DNA of 64,000 nucleotides from CAYPLH01 sp964411505. GTDB lineage: Bacteria > Bacillota > Clostridia > CAYPLH01 > DUMO01. The notes beneath the pieces are model-generated. The model searched no databases, had not been told where the DNA came from, and was given only the letters and a program-made list of their open reading frames with translations. Made by a program: the position numbers and the translations under genes. The stretch covers positions 1 through 64,000 of the forward strand of contig CAYPLH010000019.1 in the NCBI GenBank assembly GCA_964411505.1. The letters are read 5' to 3'. Below, piece by piece: positions 62,370 to 64,000 of this stretch; position 1 is the first letter of the stretch; every line of letters begins with the position of its first letter.

Positions 62370-63305
62370 ATGAACAAAAATAACATGATTCCTAATGGAG
62401 TTTGGCCTACAATGCTTACTCCCTTTACTCAATCAAATAATGTTGATTTCAATGCTTTGGAAGAGTTGATTGAATGGTATATTGAACGAGGGGTAAATGG
62501 ACTTTTTGCAGTTTGCCAATCCAGCGAAATGTTTTATTTAAGTTTAGAAGAAAGAATTAAAATTGCGCATTTTGTAAAAGAAAAAGTAAGTAATAGGATA
62601 CCTGTAATAGCCTCCGGTCATGTTTCTGATTCTCTGAACAATCAGATTGAAGAGCTGAAGATGATCGCCGATACAGGTGTGGAAGCTGTTGTATTGATTA
62701 GTAACCGTATTGCAGGGGAAAATGAGTCTGATGATGTGTGGAAGAAAAATGCAGAGATTATACTTGAGAAGGTTCCTGAAATAATTTTTGGAATATATGA
62801 GTGTCCGTATCCTTATAAACGTCTCATGTCAGTTAATCTTTTAAAATGGTGCGTATCAACAGGTCGTTTGAAGTTTTTGAAGGATACATGTTGTGATTTA
62901 GGACAATTGTCTGATAAGGTCAGAGCTGTAAAGGGCAGTAATCTGAAAATTTTTAATGCTAATGCGGCAACCTTGCTTGACTCTATGAAAATGGGGTGTG
63001 CAGGTTACAGTGGTGTTATGGCCAATTTTCATCCCGAACTTTATGTTTTGCTGATGAATTGCTGGTCTGCTAATCCTGAAAAAGCGCAAAAACTGCAGGA
63101 TTATCTTGGGTTTGCTTCTCTTGCAGAATATCAGCTTTATCCTGTTAATGCGAAATACTATTTGAACCTGGAAGGCTTGAATATTGACTTAAAAACACGT
63201 TCAAAGGATGCAAGCAGTTTTAAGCCATCAATGAAAATAGAGGTTGTGCAGTTTCGTAGGACAAATTTAAATTTCACGAAGCTCATGAAATACTTGATTG
63301 TATAG
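62370..63305 (+). CDS. Dihydrodipicolinate synthase/N-acetylneuraminate lyase family aldolase, altered C-terminus
   Basis: A 311-residue class I aldolase. The Schiff-base lysine is K171 in FLKDTCC and the catalytic tyrosine is Y143 in GIYECPYPY. The usual start GVWPTMLTPF and G-V-x-G-L-F-A-V are present. In carbohydrate loci such proteins cleave 2-keto-3-deoxy sugar acids. The last dozen residues (NLNFTKLMKYLIV) read through DNA that, in another frame, encodes part of a 2-hydroxyacid dehydrogenase, so the natural tail was probably replaced after a deletion. ATG 62370 follows AAGGAG at 62350-62355 (14-base spacing). Confidence 0.85.
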   Translation: MNKNNMIPNGVWPTMLTPFTQSNNVDFNALEELIEWYIERGVNGLFAVCQSSEMFYLSLEERIKIAHFVKEKVSNRIPVIASGHVSDSLNNQIEELKMIADTGVEAVVLISNRIAGENESDDVWKKNAEIILEKVPEIIFGIYECPYPYKRLMSVNLLKWCVSTGRLKFLKDTCCDLGQLSDKVRAVKGSNLKIFNANAATLLDSMKMGCAGYSGVMANFHPELYVLLMNCWSANPEKAQKLQDYLGFASLAEYQLYPVNAKYYLNLEGLNIDLKTRSKDASSFKPSMKIEVVQFRRTNLNFTKLMKYLIV

Positions 63306-63427
63306 ATGTTTTTGACGCTGTTATTGCCGGGTTGGATATATGAGATGAGGAAATATTTAAAGCAGCAAAAAAGCTGAAGATAATTGCCCGATTTGGAGTT
63401 GGCCTTGACAACATGTTGTGGGAATGA
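63260..63427 (+). pseudogene. Internal fragment of a D-2-hydroxyacid dehydrogenase gene
   Basis: In one frame the DNA reads FHEAHEILDCIDVFDAVIAG then LDI, a stop (TGA at 63341-63343), then DEEIFKAAKKLKIIARFGVG and LDNM. That matches the region about residues 35-80 of phosphoglycerate-dehydrogenase-like proteins (D-a-V-I-a-G ... a-a-p-k-L-k-i-I-a-r-x-G-v-G-x-D-N). Both ends are missing. Its left part overlaps the aldolase 3' end, which marks a deletion junction. The following 63428-63653 has no gene. Confidence 0.85.
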
Positions 63428-63584
63428 AAATAAATGTATTCAAATAATGCTTAGATTTTTTTGATTATAAAAAGTTCCACTTAAATAAATAGAATTCAGA
63501 AGGGAGGGTTTTCGCTAAGCATATTAATACTCTAATGAACTAATTAATAATATTAAATTATGCTGGTACTACTCTTAATTAATT

Positions 63585-63607
63585 GGAGTAATTCACTCCT
63601 ATTTTTT
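63585..63607 (+). terminator. Weak terminator-like hairpin before fucI
   Basis: GGAGT (63585-63589) pairs with ACTCC (63595-63599) and TATTTTTT follows. The stem is only 5 bp. It lies about 50 bases before the fucI start, so it could be an attenuator. Confidence 0.3.
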
Positions 63608-63653
63608 GCTCTGCTTTATTCATATGTTTAATATGCTTTGCGTAAAAAGAGAA

Positions 63654-64000
63654 ATGTCAAACAATAATAATTATGTTAACCGTCTTATTGGCAGACTGCC
63701 TAAAGTGGGTATCAGACCCGTAATTGACGCAAGACTAGGGGGAGCTCGTGAATCTTTAGAAGGTCAAACAATGCAGATGGCCAAAAGTGTCAAAAGATTA
63801 GTTACTGAAAATTTGCGACATTCTTGTGGGGCACCCATTGAATGTGTTATTTCAGACTCAACTATTGGAAGAGTTTCAGAAGCTGCTGCCTGCGATGACA
63901 AGTTTGCCAAAGAAGGTGTAGGCGTATCAATTACAGTTACACCCTGTTGGTGCTATGGCAGTGAAACTATGGATATAAATCCATACATACCAAAAGCTGT
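63654..64000 (+). CDS. fucI: L-fucose isomerase, N-terminal part (runs off the window)
   Basis: The first 115 residues of a FucI/AraA-fold isomerase that converts L-fucose to L-fuculose. Matches to the E. coli enzyme are direct: KVGIRPVIDAR, RESLEGQTMQMAKS, LRHSCGAPIECVISDSTIG, EAAACDDKFA and TPCWCYGSETMDINP. In-frame ATGs at 63624 and 63633 are also open; none of the three has a strong ribosome site, and 63654 best fits the family start. Presence of fucI ties the locus to a fucose-containing glycan. Confidence 0.93.
   Translation, partial: MSNNNNYVNRLIGRLPKVGIRPVIDARLGGARESLEGQTMQMAKSVKRLVTENLRHSCGAPIECVISDSTIGRVSEAAACDDKFAKEGVGVSITVTPCWCYGSETMDINPYIPKA

Overview
The window is low-GC DNA with strong Shine-Dalgarno sites, frequent TTG/GTG starts, lipobox lipoproteins, SLH-type surface protein and a two-centre superoxide reductase. 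Together these point to an anaerobic, Gram-positive, polysaccharide-degrading member of the Clostridia (inference; no rRNA or tRNA gene is present to anchor it).

Layout. 1-5.3 kb: end of an unidentified gene, a truncated VanZ-like gene, a three-gene ABC exporter (ATPase plus two ABC-2 permeases) and desulfoferrodoxin. 5.6-16 kb: a secreted protein with two tandem lectin-like repeats and a lyase-like C-terminal domain, a membrane-bound AraC-type regulator, and a sugar importer of the LplB/YtcP type whose permease pair is flanked by two paralogous binding lipoproteins. A tiny 8-cysteine ORF sits between the second permease and the second binding protein. 16-28.6 kb: a housekeeping/mixed stretch with HD-domain nucleotidase, glutamate dehydrogenase, MATE and MFS transporters, an acyltransferase plus zinc-ribbon membrane protein plus 2-hydroxyacid dehydrogenase, an SLH/Ig-like surface protein and a CotA-like multicopper oxidase. 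28.6-64 kb: a long carbohydrate-utilisation locus. It holds a second membrane AraC sensor, two beta-helix lyase-like proteins, a GH63-like glycosidase, three more binding proteins (one fused to two carbohydrate-binding-like domains), two further permease pairs, a module of extracellular NHL/TPR protein + Yip1-like protein + DUF5696-like protein + TPR lipoprotein, then sulfatase, GH38 alpha-mannosidase, PHP/CehA-type hydrolase, a DHDPS-family aldolase and the start of L-fucose isomerase.

How it may work. Surface or secreted beta-helix/lyase-like proteins cut a complex, probably sulfated, mannose- and fucose-containing glycan; binding proteins pass oligosaccharides to CUT1-type permeases; enzymes without signal peptides (sulfatase, GH38, GH63-like, PHP hydrolase, aldolase, FucI) finish the job in the cytoplasm. 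No sugar-importer ATPase is encoded here, so a shared MsmX-type ATPase elsewhere is likely. Regulation is by one-component AraC proteins with extracellular sensor domains.

The most striking non-gene structure is a duplication spanning about 28.65-35.85 kb. A [glycosidase - convergent AraC regulator - divergent promoter] block exists twice: one copy kept the regulator and lost most of the glycosidase, the other kept the glycosidase and lost nearly all of the regulator, while the promoter region survives in both copies and now precedes two different genes. Other gene remnants are an AraC HTH domain (55.5 kb), a 2-hydroxyacid dehydrogenase piece joined to the aldolase gene (63.3 kb) and possibly a small piece near 53.0 kb. 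No CRISPR array, tRNA, rRNA or intact insertion sequence was seen.
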